Origin: Mesorhizobium sp. L-8-3
GTDB lineage: Bacteria > Pseudomonadota > Alphaproteobacteria > Rhizobiales > Rhizobiaceae
Direction of reading: 5' to 3'
Length of the DNA: 64,000 nt
Assembly (NCBI RefSeq): GCF_016756615.1
Contig: NZ_AP023262.1
Location: 7,751,501 to 7,815,500 of the forward strand
The notes beneath the pieces were generated by a model that worked only from the letters and a program-made list of their open reading frames with translations, was not told where the DNA came from and did no database searches. The position numbers and the translations under genes were made by a program. Positions 18,301 through 27,588 of this stretch are shown here, piece by piece. Within the stretch, counting starts at the first letter, position 1. Every line of letters starts with the position of its first letter.

Positions 18301-19100
18301 GGCTCTCTCCTGGTCTGCAAATCGACGGAGGGCTCTCCGGCATATTCATCAGCGGCGGCTCCATCGAAATCAACAGGCTCGAGCCCCGACTGGGGATCAG
18401 TTGGTCTCCCGCCGACGGACATTGGCTACGCGCCGGCTTCCTCCGTGAGACGATGCTTGTGGGCTCGACAACGCTCGCACCCATCGGGGTCCTCGGACTG
18501 CAGTCCAATCAAGCTCCACTGGGCCTTGGTGGCTATAGTGACAGCACCATTGCGCGGTGGGACGCCGAGTGGACCAGCCGCTTCTTCACAACCGTCGAGT
18601 ACCAGCACCAGGAACTTCATGGCCTATCAATCGATCAGCCGGCGCAATTCGGCTCCATCGATCTCACCAAGGGCCGTATCGACCGCGTGAGCGCTACCGC
18701 AAATGCTTGGCTCGGTCATGGCTTCGGTGCATTCGCGACTTTCGCTTATGCGGATTCGAAGAATCAGGATCCAATCAGCCTAGGATTTGGAGGGCCATTG
18801 CCATTCGTACCGGAGACGACGGCGAGGTTCGGGCTGACTTATGTCAATCCATGGAATGTGAAGGCCACGGCCGCCGCGACCTATGTGGGATCGCGTTCCG
18901 GCAATGCCGTGGGTGACAGGCTTGAAGGCTACTGGACAACGGACGCATTCCTGACCTGGGAACCATTCGACAAGCGTCTCGAACTCCAATTGGCGGCTTA
19001 CAACATCCTGGACCAGAAATTCGACGTGGCGATTGATGGAACGACGGGCGTTCCAGGCTGGGGCCGAACCCTCGTCGGATCATTGAAGGTCCGCTTCTGA
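15387..19100 (+). CDS. FecR-domain, TPR and outer-membrane beta-barrel protein
   Basis: A 1237-residue envelope protein in three parts. A signal peptide (MRKFRAGVAALAVLGCMVSAHA) leads to a FecR domain at about residues 50-175, with LRTNAYGHLAILFADDTQLRM-like text and PAAAAAIRGTDWTMTV. Tetratricopeptide repeats fill about 230-640 (for example WNALGNLQSERDAERESEAA and YANLAFIYLDQDRVEEAKAL). From about 700 there are alternating amphipathic strands ending in ...GRTLVGSLKVRF with a terminal Phe, as in outer-membrane barrels; the late motif LAAYNILDQKFDV resembles TonB-receptor C-termini. It is probably an outer-membrane sensor or scaffold for the cyclase encoded next: the stop and the cyclase ATG share a base (TGATG). 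Codon and base composition in the barrel part is less GC-biased than in the neighbours. Confidence 0.75.
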   Translation: MRKFRAGVAALAVLGCMVSAHAEIFPRSQPAAGSVIARKSGEEVQFIDLAGWRGVDIRQNLIAGDELRTNAYGHLAILFADDTQLRMGRNTTLVVKKVGDASDSEFMLQSGTIWARAQRGGAGLTVETPAAAAAIRGTDWTMTVEGDKTSLIVLEGVVELSNELGSVRVAQGEAAVARIGQAPTKVVIVAPKDREQMLYYLTLRQSFASIPASPLSAPDMRAERDRISAKPDTARSAEDWLVLAEVSLTYDGRQAAQAAAAQARAFRLTAGQKARLDLIDALLAGADQQYAEAARLFERAASRLDARRRAVALYGGYFARALANPDYVEQPPVIRGGGPQAALAEAWAAGFLKDLKSAAEVLRRAEAQYPDDPTLPAYRAQIAILLDDREQVEAAVERALALDPDEPTALEARATYKAGIKSDLDGALADLERATAIAPGSVTIWNALGNLQSERDAERESEAALKRAIELEPNDPVAYANLAFIYLDQDRVEEAKALIDKAIAVDPSFDIGLVARGRYYLQTGEMDKAMQDLLAGSTANPAYAQALLLLAGGYFEKGDQEAGEQALENADRLDPNDPVISNMATVVAIDDYDSDRAILSAQETLRRSRARGGAYAPLSANKDAGSTVNDAFRLQGLDAWGRYYGDIVFDPFTASGYVDQALAGSADPFANQPDFGSIQAEPVPGLPGFSSFFQGLMLDPQMLSAPERGIYLYRKPFFESALGGGFTNSGGNWGWNTEAELRSYSATPMPWTTFLQFSAQEDSEQRPLNNPSEPILIGSSLDTNYKLLSGSGFVTASPTPNDRIVTYFNVTSSDQRYEGNLAPGIIPPGVLVEFADESDSRLSTGAAAWSHTFGYRNVASVAVFASNLDRKQDKIRAFPQIDPDTGTAANVRILDNESNNQSAYLIAANHMLGVGDAVIRYGAEGGIIDLDYSRSTFLSFPDFPIIPPIQLLDEKAAGTAGVGRTYLDVLYGLSPGLQIDGGLSGIFISGGSIEINRLEPRLGISWSPADGHWLRAGFLRETMLVGSTTLAPIGVLGLQSNQAPLGLGGYSDSTIARWDAEWTSRFFTTVEYQHQELHGLSIDQPAQFGSIDLTKGRIDRVSATANAWLGHGFGAFATFAYADSKNQDPISLGFGGPLPFVPETTARFGLTYVNPWNVKATAAATYVGSRSGNAVGDRLEGYWTTDAFLTWEPFDKRLELQLAAYNILDQKFDVAIDGTTGVPGWGRTLVGSLKVRF

Positions 19101-21079
19101 TGTCGCCTCGCTGGACCTCGTCCGGCGTGCCGAAGAACGCCGTCTCCGACCCGAACGATCGCCGCCGCGGCATCGTGCTGATCGCCTTTGCGACCCTCTT
19201 CGTGCTTTTGCCGCTGTCGCTCACCGTGCCGTGGCGGCTGGTGGAGGCTCGCGCCTTCGACTATCTTTCCACGCTTTCGCCGCCGCCGCGCCCCGCCGAC
19301 GGGCCGGTCGTCGTCGCGATCGACGAGCCTTCCTTCGCCGAGCTCGGGCTGCAATGGCCCTGGCCGCGCGACCTGCATGGCAGGCTGGTCTCGGCGCTGC
19401 GCGAGGCCGGCGCCAAAGTGATCGGGGTCGACGTCATCTTCGCCGAGCCGTCGCCCAGGCCCGGTGCCGATGCGGCCCTTGCCGCCGCACTCGGCCCCGA
19501 TGTGGTGCTCGCCGGCGACCTCACCAGCATCGAGACGGCACAGGCTGCGCAGATGCTGCGCGTGGAGCCCCTGGCCGCGTTCACCGACAGGGGCGCGAGA
19601 TCGGGGCTCGCCTCGATCGTGCTCGATCCCGACGGGACGCTGCGGGCCGTGCCGCGTTTTCCCGACAGCTTCGGAGCCGTGCTTCTCGAAATGAGGAGAG
19701 AAGAGGCGACGCCGCTGCCGCATGGCGCGCTGCTGCAGACCTTCGGCCCCGCGCGCAGCTATCCTACCGTTTCCTACTATCAGGCGCTTGCCCCGGCCGA
19801 GTTCCTGCCGGACGGCTATTTCGAGGGCAAGACCGTGATCGTCGGCCTGTCGATGCAGTCGGCGCCGACGACGGAGGCCGGCGGGGCCGATGCCTTTCCG
19901 ACCTCGCAGACGCTGCGGACGGGGCGGTTGATGTCCGGGGCCGAGATCCATGCCACGGTATTGGACAATCTGCGCGCCGGCCTCTTCATCCGCACGATCT
20001 CGCCGGAGACCCTGCTGTCGGTCGCGGCGCTCGCGGCGGCCCTTGCCGGCATCACCGTCTGGCGCGGCACGGGCTGGCACACCATAGCGGCCGTGGCCGG
20101 CGCGATCGTCGTTTGCGCAGCAGGAAGTTTCCTGCTCCTGCGTTTCGGCCGCGTCTTCGTGCCGCCGGTGACGCCGGCGCTCGCCTTCGTCGCGGTGGCA
20201 GCGGGGCAAGGCGCGCGCGACTACGCCGCCGAGCGGCGCATGCGCCGGACAATCACCCGCGCCTTCTCGCAATATCTGTCGCCAGTGATGGTCGAACGGC
20301 TGGCGAGCGACCCCTCACAGCTCCAGCTCGGCGGGCAGAAGCGGACGATCACCGTCCTGTTCTCCGACATACGCGGCTTCACGACCATAGCGGAGTCCAT
20401 GAAGGACGATCCGCAACGGCTCACCGCGCTGATCAACCGGCTGCTCAATCCGCTTTCGGCCGCAATACTCGAAGCCGGCGGGACGATCGACAAATATATC
20501 GGCGACGCCATCATGGCGTTCTGGAATGCGCCACTCGACGACGCCGACCATGCGGCCCACGCGGTCGGCGCCGCGCTCGGCATGCTGAAGGCCGTCGACC
20601 GGCTCAATGCCGAACTGGCCGCGGAGGCCGAAGCCGCCGGCATGACGCCGATCCATCTGGCGATCGGCGTGGGGCTGAACACCGGCGACTGCGTGGTGGG
20701 CAACATGGGTTCCGACATCCGCTTCAACTATTCCGTGCTCGGCGATCCCGTGAACCTCGCCGCGCGGCTGGAGGGCCAGACCAAGTCCTACGGCGTGCCC
20801 ATCCTGCTCGGCGAGGGAACGGCGCGAGGGGCGGCCGGCGATTTCTCCGTGATCGAGCTGGACCGCGTGCTGGTGAAGGGCAAGACGGAAGCCGCGACCG
20901 TATCGACGGTCGTGCCCGAGGCCGACGACACGGCCCGCGCCGAACATCGGTCATTCCTGGACGATCTTTATGCCGGGCGCCCGGCGGAGGCGGTGGCTCG
21001 GCTCGACGGGCTGGCGCAGCGGCTTCCGGCCTTGGCGGACTACTACGCGATCATGCGGGCGCGACTGCAGGGGAAGTGA
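19100..21079 (+). CDS. CHASE2-domain class III adenylate/guanylate cyclase
   Basis: A 659-residue membrane sensor-cyclase. One N-terminal span (about residues 24-46) leads to a periplasmic CHASE2 domain (about 47-300, with PVVVAIDEPSFAELG and WPWPRDLHGRLV), then three spans (about 303-375). The class III catalytic domain follows: metal-binding FSDIRGFT near 421, DKYIGDAIMAFW near 464, GDPVNLAARLE near 548 and LVKGK near 590. The Lys of DKYIGD is the purine-recognition Lys of adenylate cyclases. The partner position just before VLGD is Ser, as in many bacterial enzymes with Thr/Ser there, so ATP is the likeliest substrate but not certain. It is translationally coupled to the FecR-TPR-barrel gene, with the Pycsar-effector-like gene divergent from that pair. 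Confidence 0.85.
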   Translation: MSPRWTSSGVPKNAVSDPNDRRRGIVLIAFATLFVLLPLSLTVPWRLVEARAFDYLSTLSPPPRPADGPVVVAIDEPSFAELGLQWPWPRDLHGRLVSALREAGAKVIGVDVIFAEPSPRPGADAALAAALGPDVVLAGDLTSIETAQAAQMLRVEPLAAFTDRGARSGLASIVLDPDGTLRAVPRFPDSFGAVLLEMRREEATPLPHGALLQTFGPARSYPTVSYYQALAPAEFLPDGYFEGKTVIVGLSMQSAPTTEAGGADAFPTSQTLRTGRLMSGAEIHATVLDNLRAGLFIRTISPETLLSVAALAAALAGITVWRGTGWHTIAAVAGAIVVCAAGSFLLLRFGRVFVPPVTPALAFVAVAAGQGARDYAAERRMRRTITRAFSQYLSPVMVERLASDPSQLQLGGQKRTITVLFSDIRGFTTIAESMKDDPQRLTALINRLLNPLSAAILEAGGTIDKYIGDAIMAFWNAPLDDADHAAHAVGAALGMLKAVDRLNAELAAEAEAAGMTPIHLAIGVGLNTGDCVVGNMGSDIRFNYSVLGDPVNLAARLEGQTKSYGVPILLGEGTARGAAGDFSVIELDRVLVKGKTEAATVSTVVPEADDTARAEHRSFLDDLYAGRPAEAVARLDGLAQRLPALADYYAIMRARLQGK

Positions 21080-21110
21080 GGTGAGCGATAGTCTTGCTAT
21101 GCTTCAGCAA

Positions 21111-21295
21111 GTACCCCTCATCCGACCTCGCTTCGCGAGGCCACCTTCTCCCACAAGGGGAGAAGGGACGCAGCTGCAACGCTTCCGCCAATCGCCGACG
21201 TTGGTGATTGGCAGTGCTGGCAAAGCCTGGCTCCGGCCTTCTCCCCTTGTGGGAGAAGGTGACCTCGCCCGAAAGGGCGAGGTCGGATGAGGGGT
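21111..21295. repeat. family A palindromic repeat (about 185 bp)
   Basis: The left arm gtacccctcatccgacctcg...ccaccttctcccacaagggg mirrors the right arm ccccttgtgggagaaggtg...ggtcggatgaggggt. The centre contains gccaatcgccgacgttggtg. It lies between the convergent cyclase and FGGY kinase genes, where it could also serve as a bidirectional stem-loop end. Confidence 0.85.
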
Positions 21296-21317
21296 TGCCC
21301 AGCGCCTACGATGCAGG

Positions 21318-22910
21318 TCAGCCATCCTGCGTCGTCATCTCGTCCAGCACCCGGCGCTGGCGGTGCATTTCGAGGAAGACGCGGTAGTCGCGGTCGAAGC
21401 GGATGCGCGCGGTGGGATCGGGCCGGCGTTCGGTTCCGCCTTGGTGCATCGCGGAGCAAGCGGAAGCCAGATCGGGATAGAGGCCGGCGGCACTCGCCGC
21501 CAGCATGGCGGTGCCGAGCAACACAGCATCTTGCGCCGACGGCTCGACCACCCTGCATCCGGTGACGTCGGCATAGAGCTCCATCAGCAATGGGTTCCTC
21601 GAATGGCCGCCGCCGACATGCAAAATCTCTGGCGTGTGTCCGTTGTCGCGAAGCGCGTCGAGGATGTGGCGCACGCCGAGCGCGATGGCGACGGCCGTGC
21701 GCCAGTAGAGACGGCACAGGCTGTCGAAGGAGGTATCGAGCGTCAGGCCGCTGACCACGCCAAGCGCGCTGGGATCGCCGAAGGGAGAGCGGTTGCCGTG
21801 AAAGTCGGGCAGCACATGAAGCCGGCCGGCGAGGTCCAGTCCCTCCCGCGCCCGTAGCGCCATGACCCGCTCCACGATGCGGGCGTGGGCGGCGGCATCG
21901 GGTTCGCCGCCACGCCAGCGGATGAGATGGTCGAGCAGCGCGCCTGTCGCCGACTGGCCACCTTCGGTGAGCCAGAAGCCCGGCAGGGCCGCGCCGAAAT
22001 AGGGACCCCAGCAGCCGGGGAAGCGACGCGGCCCGCGCGACATGGTCATGACGCAGCTCGAAGTGCCGGCGATCAGCGCCATATGCCGCTCCATGGCCGC
22101 GGCATCGCCGGCAAAACCACCCAGCACGCCGAGCGCGCCGGCATAGGCATCGACGATGCCGGCCGCAACACGGCAGGCCCTGGTTAGGCCGAGCCCCGCC
22201 GCTGCTTCCTCGGTCAATGGGCCGAGATCTGCGCCTGCCGGCGTGGCCCGGCGGGGCAGGCCACCGCGTTCGAAAAGATCGGGAATCCCCATCTCCTCGA
22301 AGAAGTCCTGTCGCCAGCCGTCCTGCTCATGGGCGAGATAGGTCCATTTGCAGGTGAGCGTGCAGAGCGAACGGGCCTCGGAGCCCGAGGCACGGAGGGT
22401 CAGGAAATCGGCAAGATCGAAGAACCGGCCGGCATTCGCCCATGTCCCGGGAAAGCGGCGCTTCAACCACATAAGCTTCGGCGCCTGCATCTCCGGCGAC
22501 ATGGCACCGCCGGAAAAGTCGAGCACAGGGTGGCGGCTGGCCGTGCACGCTTCGGCCTCGGCGAGCGCGCGATGATCGAGCCAGGCGATCGTGTCCCAAC
22601 GGGTCTCTCCGCTCGTCGAGACGCCTAACTGCTCACCTTGCCGCCCCCGCACGACCAGCGAGCAGGTGGCGTCGAACCCGATGCCGGCGATGTCGGAGGC
22701 TGCCGCGCCCGCATCGTCGCGCGCAGCATGCACCGCCGCGCATACGGCCGCCCAGATGTCCTCGGAATCATGTTCGGCATGGCCCGGCGCGGGCCGGTTC
22801 ATGGCAATGGGCCGTTCCGCACGGCCGAACAGCCGCCCGTTCCTGTCGAAGATGCCCGCGCGGGCGCTGCCGGTTCCGACATCGACCGCGCAGAGCAAGG
22901 CTTCGCTCAA
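21318..22910 (-). CDS. FGGY-family pentulose/carbohydrate kinase
   Basis: A 530-residue sugar kinase. The N-terminal phosphate-1 motif is VDVGTGSARAGIFD, with the conserved GFDATCSLVV, WLDHRALAEAE and GAMSPEMQAPKLMWL blocks. C-terminal LHVGGGHSRNPLLMELYADV and the adenosine motif follow. GFDATCSLV and WLDHRA are typical of the eukaryote-like FGGY pentulose kinases (D-ribulose/ribitol-type) rather than xylulokinase. It is the last gene of the polyol operon; its start overlaps the HAD gene stop by four bases. It would phosphorylate the ketose made by the polyol dehydrogenases; the exact sugar is inferred. Confidence 0.8.
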   Translation of the reverse strand: MSEALLCAVDVGTGSARAGIFDRNGRLFGRAERPIAMNRPAPGHAEHDSEDIWAAVCAAVHAARDDAGAAASDIAGIGFDATCSLVVRGRQGEQLGVSTSGETRWDTIAWLDHRALAEAEACTASRHPVLDFSGGAMSPEMQAPKLMWLKRRFPGTWANAGRFFDLADFLTLRASGSEARSLCTLTCKWTYLAHEQDGWRQDFFEEMGIPDLFERGGLPRRATPAGADLGPLTEEAAAGLGLTRACRVAAGIVDAYAGALGVLGGFAGDAAAMERHMALIAGTSSCVMTMSRGPRRFPGCWGPYFGAALPGFWLTEGGQSATGALLDHLIRWRGGEPDAAAHARIVERVMALRAREGLDLAGRLHVLPDFHGNRSPFGDPSALGVVSGLTLDTSFDSLCRLYWRTAVAIALGVRHILDALRDNGHTPEILHVGGGHSRNPLLMELYADVTGCRVVEPSAQDAVLLGTAMLAASAAGLYPDLASACSAMHQGGTERRPDPTARIRFDRDYRVFLEMHRQRRVLDEMTTQDG

Positions 22911-23587
22911 GACGGCCGCTTCCGCCAGCCGGCCAGAATTTCCGGCAAGAGGCTCATGTCGTGGAAGACGGCATCGGGCTCTAGCGCGGCGATGGCGGCC
23001 CGCAGGCCCGGCGTCGCCGCATGCGACCCGCCCGCGAAGGCAAGCACCTGCATGCCCGCTCGCTTGGCCGCCTCGACGCCGGCCGCGCTGTCTTCGATAA
23101 CGACGCAGCCCGAAGGGGCCACGCCCATCTCCTTCGCGGCATGGAGGAACAGATCCGGCGCCGGCTTGCCCTTGGTCACCATGGTCGAACTGTAGATGTG
23201 CGGCTCGAACAATTCCAGCAGTCCCGTGACGCCCAGCGACAGCCGGATGCGTTCCGGCTGGCTCGACGACGCGACGCAGCGCGCGCCGCCCAGCTCCAGG
23301 AGCGCATCGCGAATACCCGGGATCGGCTGCAGCTCGCGCTCGAAGCGGGCATAGACGGCTGCCCTGATCCGGTCGAGATCGGCGTCGGTGATGCCGAGAC
23401 CGAACTCCGTCCGCAAGAGCCCGGTGATCGTGGCCATGCTCTTGCCGAGGAACTTGTCGTAGGCGGCCTCCTCGCCGATCGCCACGCCCAGGCCCGCGAC
23501 ATAGTCGAGGAGGACACCGATCGAGATGGGCTCGCTGTCGACGAGCACGCCGTCGCAGTCGAAGATGATCAGTTCGGGATCGGACAC
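22907..23587 (-). CDS. HAD-superfamily phosphatase (beta-phosphoglucomutase-like)
   Basis: A 226-residue HAD subfamily IA hydrolase with the four motifs: nucleophile FDCDGVLVDSEPI near residue 9, VASSSQPERI, KGKPAPDLF and VIEDSAAGVEAAKRAGM. The cap domain lies between motifs I and II. The likely substrate is a small sugar phosphate or sugar-alcohol phosphate, given its place in the polyol operon. GTG at 23587 is chosen because the fold begins directly after it. An in-frame ATG at 23650 would add a 21-residue Arg-rich leader but does have GGAGG about 13 bases upstream, so the start is uncertain. Confidence 0.75.
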   Translation of the reverse strand: MSDPELIIFDCDGVLVDSEPISIGVLLDYVAGLGVAIGEEAAYDKFLGKSMATITGLLRTEFGLGITDADLDRIRAAVYARFERELQPIPGIRDALLELGGARCVASSSQPERIRLSLGVTGLLELFEPHIYSSTMVTKGKPAPDLFLHAAKEMGVAPSGCVVIEDSAAGVEAAKRAGMQVLAFAGGSHAATPGLRAAIAALEPDAVFHDMSLLPEILAGWRKRPS

Positions 23588-23679
23588 GGGATGACGCTCA
23601 ACTGTTGTGCCGTGCCGCCGACGGCATCGGAGCGGGGTATCGGAAGCCATTCACCAAGTCCAGCCTCCCTCCCCTCACC

Positions 23680-25158
23680 TCACGATGTTCCGGCAAGATG
23701 GCCGGACAGGGTCTCGCGGGTTCCCCGCGCCCACAAAGCACGGAGGTGCCGTGCAAAGGCCGAGGCGAAGACCGGCGACTTGCCGACCTCGCCATAGATG
23801 TCGTCCATTGCGAGCCATGCCGCCGGGTCGGCCTTCGCTGCCTTCGCCCGCTCCTGAAGACGTGTCCAGCCGGGATCGTTGGGCGCGATCTCGGCGCCGC
23901 TGTCGGTCGTGCCGAAGCAATAGCGGCACCAGAGCGCCGATTCGAGCGCCAGCCCGTCGACGCTCTTTCCGTCGCGAAGCCTGTCCGCGATCGTGGGGAT
24001 GATGAATTTCGGCTGGCGGTTGGAACCGTCGAGGCAGAGCCGCCGGACCGTGTCGCCGATCTTCGGATTGGAGAAGCGGCGTTCGATGAGCCGGTAGTAG
24101 TCGCCCAGCACGACGCCGGGAACAGGCGGCACCGTCGGGATGATCTCGTCGCGCTCCAGCTTCTCCAGGAAGCCCCTGACCAGCGGCTCCTGCATAGCCT
24201 CGTGCACGAAGACGATGTCCATCAGGCCGGCCGGATAGGCGATCGTCGCGTGGCCGCCATTGAGGATGCGGATCTTCATCAGTTCGAAAGGCGAGACGTC
24301 GTCGACGAACTGCACCCCGACCCTTTCCAGCGCGGGGCGGCCTGTGCCGAACCGATCCTCCAGCACCCATTGCCTGAAGGGCTCGCAAAACACCGGCCAG
24401 TTGTCCTCGACGCCGAAATCGGATGCGAGTTGCGCCCGTTCGCGAGCGCTCGTCGCAGGCGTGATGCGATCGACCATGCCGTTCGGGAACGAGACGTGAT
24501 CGCCGACCCAGCGCGCCAAGGCCGGATCGACAAGGGCTGCCAGCCCGCATACCGCATCCGAGGTGACGCGGCCGTTATGGGGAATGTTGTCGCAGGACAT
24601 CACGGTGAAGGGCGCAACACTTTCGGCGCGCCGGCGTTTCAGCCCGGCAAGGATCAGGCCGAACACCGTCTTCGGCCGGTCGGGATCTCCGGCATCGCGC
24701 ACGATATCGGGGTGTGACGGGTTGAACCTCCCGGATGCCGGGTCGATGAAGTAACCGCCTTCGGTGATCGTCAGCGAGGCGATACGGATGGCGGGATCGG
24801 CCAGCCGCGCGATGATCGTGTCCGTGTCGCCCGGGATCAGATAGTCGACCATCGCCCCGGTGACGCGCGCCTCGACCCGATCGCCGTCCTGCTCGACCAC
24901 GGTGGTCAGCCAGTCCTGCTCGGCCAGTTTCTCTCGCCCCGGCTTCTCGGCGTCGAACACGCCGGCGCCGACGATCGCCCAGTCATGGTCGATGCCGGCA
25001 TTGAAGAGGTCGTCGAGATAGACGGCCTGGTGCGAGCGATGGAAATTGCCGACGCCAAAATGCAGGATTCCGGCCGTAAGCCCGGCACGATCGTAGCGCG
25101 GGACGGCGACCTTCGGGGACAGCCGGTTCAGGGCTGCGGATGAGAGTTTGATGGCCAT
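23680..25158 (-). CDS. mtlK: mannitol 2-dehydrogenase-family polyol dehydrogenase
   Basis: A 492-residue long-chain polyol dehydrogenase. The N-terminal Rossmann region contains LHFGVGNFHRSHQAVYL, and the catalytic helix KIRILNGGHATIAY carries the K-x4-N-x2-H signature near residues 290-300. It would oxidise D-mannitol (or arabitol/sorbitol) to the ketose with NAD. The position after smoEFGK-smoS, and before a HAD phosphatase and a kinase, is the standard rhizobial polyol order. It is separated from smoS by 642 bases of repeat DNA, so co-transcription with the upstream genes is possible but not assured. Confidence 0.85.
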   Translation of the reverse strand: MAIKLSSAALNRLSPKVAVPRYDRAGLTAGILHFGVGNFHRSHQAVYLDDLFNAGIDHDWAIVGAGVFDAEKPGREKLAEQDWLTTVVEQDGDRVEARVTGAMVDYLIPGDTDTIIARLADPAIRIASLTITEGGYFIDPASGRFNPSHPDIVRDAGDPDRPKTVFGLILAGLKRRRAESVAPFTVMSCDNIPHNGRVTSDAVCGLAALVDPALARWVGDHVSFPNGMVDRITPATSARERAQLASDFGVEDNWPVFCEPFRQWVLEDRFGTGRPALERVGVQFVDDVSPFELMKIRILNGGHATIAYPAGLMDIVFVHEAMQEPLVRGFLEKLERDEIIPTVPPVPGVVLGDYYRLIERRFSNPKIGDTVRRLCLDGSNRQPKFIIPTIADRLRDGKSVDGLALESALWCRYCFGTTDSGAEIAPNDPGWTRLQERAKAAKADPAAWLAMDDIYGEVGKSPVFASAFARHLRALWARGTRETLSGHLAGTS

Positions 25159-25800
25159 CTGGTCACGTCCCTTGTCCTATTGGCCCGGATGCCTTTGGCG
25201 ACACCGGGGGTAGAAGGGGTGGGGCTGCTCGGGCGTTGCGGCGAGACGACGGTGGGAGTGGGTTGCGGAGGCGTGCCCCTCATCCGACCTCGCCCCTCAC
25301 GGGCGAGGCCACCTTCTCCCACAAGGGGAGAAGGCAAGACCTTGCAACAACGCCTCGGCCAATCGTCAACATTTGTGATTGGCAGTGCCGCCGAAGCCAG
25401 GCGCCCGCCTTCTCCCCTTGTGGGAGAAGGTGGCCGCGCGAAGCGCGGTCGGATGAGGGGTACGCCTCCGCAATCACCGACCGAGGCGATTGACAGCGCC
25501 GCCAAGCCCGGGCTTTCGTCTTCTCCCCGCTTGCGGGGAGAAGCTGGCGGTCCACCCTCCGCAGCTGCTGCGGAGGACGGGCAGCCGGATGAGGGGCATT
25601 TCGCGATGGTCGAAAAATCAGGCCTCGATATCACGGCTTCTTCTCCGCCTTGCCACGAAAGTGGCGCTGAAATCCGTTTTGTTTCAGTCAGACAACGGAT
25701 CCACACTTTCATCCTCTATGACCCGCGCCAAACGGCGCGGTTCATCTGCCTGCCGGCATCTTCCCCGCAAGCGGGGCGAAGACCGATCGTCGCCAATGCC
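25159..25800. repeat. 642-base gap filled with several palindromic repeats
   Basis: It holds three elements and no gene. A family A unit lies at 25272-25462 (gtgcccctcatccgacctcg to cggatgaggggtac). A hairpin cttctccccgcttgcggggagaag lies at 25520-25543, followed by a CCTCCGCAGCTGCTGCGGAGG stem and atgaggggca near 25600. A third set at about 25640-25795 has ccacgaaagtggcgctgaaa, tttgtttcagtcagacaacg and tccccgcaagcggggcgaag. It interrupts the smo/mtl operon between smoS and mtlK. Confidence 0.8.
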
Positions 25801-26570
25801 TCAGCTCATCCAGTTGCCGCCGTCGACATTGTAGGTCTGGGCGACGATGTAGTCGGCTTCGGCGCTCGCCAGGAAAATCGCCATGCCGACAAGATCTTGC
25901 GCCGTGCCCATCCGCCCGTAGGGGACGGCTGCCCCCACGAGCTTCTTCTTCTCGCCCGGCGCGCGGTTCTCATATCTGGCGAACAGGGAATCGACATGGT
26001 CCCAGTGCTCGCCGTCGACGACGCCGGGCGCGATCGCATTGACGTTGATGCCGTGCTTGATGAGGTCGAGCCCCGCCGACTGGGTGAGGCTGATGACGGC
26101 CGCCTTGGTGGCGCAATAGACCGCGACCAGCGCTTCGCCGCGGCGTCCGGCTTGGCTCGCCATGTTGATGATCCTGCCGCCCTTGCCCCGCGCGATCATG
26201 GAGCGGGCCGCGGCCTGCAGCATGAACAGCGTGCCGGCGACATTGACGGCGAACAACCTGTCGTAGCTTTCCCTGGATATCTCGACGATCGGCGCGAGAT
26301 CGAAGAGCGCGGCATTGTTGACGAGGATGTCGAGCCCGCCTGTCCTTTCCTCCGCGGTCTTCACGGCGCGATCGATCGAGCCGAGATCGGTGACGTCGAG
26401 TTGCACGGCATAGGCGCCCGTGCCGATCTCCTTCGCGGTCCTCTCGGCCGCCTCCGGATCGATATCCGATATCGCAACGGTCGCGCCTTCACGCACATAG
26501 GCTTGCGCGAAAGCGCGGCCGATGCCGCGCGCCGCCCCTGATATCAGCGCCGATTTGCCTTCGAGGCGCC

Positions 26571-26574
<4 letters not shown>
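25801..26574 (-). CDS. smoS: sorbitol dehydrogenase, SDR family (SmoS-like)
   Basis: A 257-residue short-chain dehydrogenase. It has GAARGIG near residue 12, LVNNAA near residue 89, and the catalytic Ser/Tyr/Lys in NMASQAGRRG... and VYCATKAAV. The length equals the usual 257 of rhizobial SmoS, and the C-terminus IVAQTYNVDGGNWMS is typical of the polyol SDR group. It oxidises sorbitol (glucitol) or galactitol to a ketose. The start is GTG at 26574, which overlaps the ATPase stop (GTGA). In-frame codons upstream translate the end of the ATPase gene in the wrong frame. Confidence 0.85.
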
Positions 26575-27569
<995 letters not shown>

Positions 27570-27588
27570 GGTTTCCTCCCCGCCGCCT

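Noticed and set aside
14675..21079. Calling the locus a Pycsar anti-phage system outright
   Set aside because: The cyclase is a CHASE2 membrane enzyme with adenylate-cyclase-like recognition residues rather than a soluble pyrimidine cyclase, and the effector gene is divergent; reported as a candidate only.
21111..21295. Family A palindromes as rho-independent terminators
   Set aside because: They form strong stems but lack a T-run after the stem, and several lie inside operons or inside a gene.
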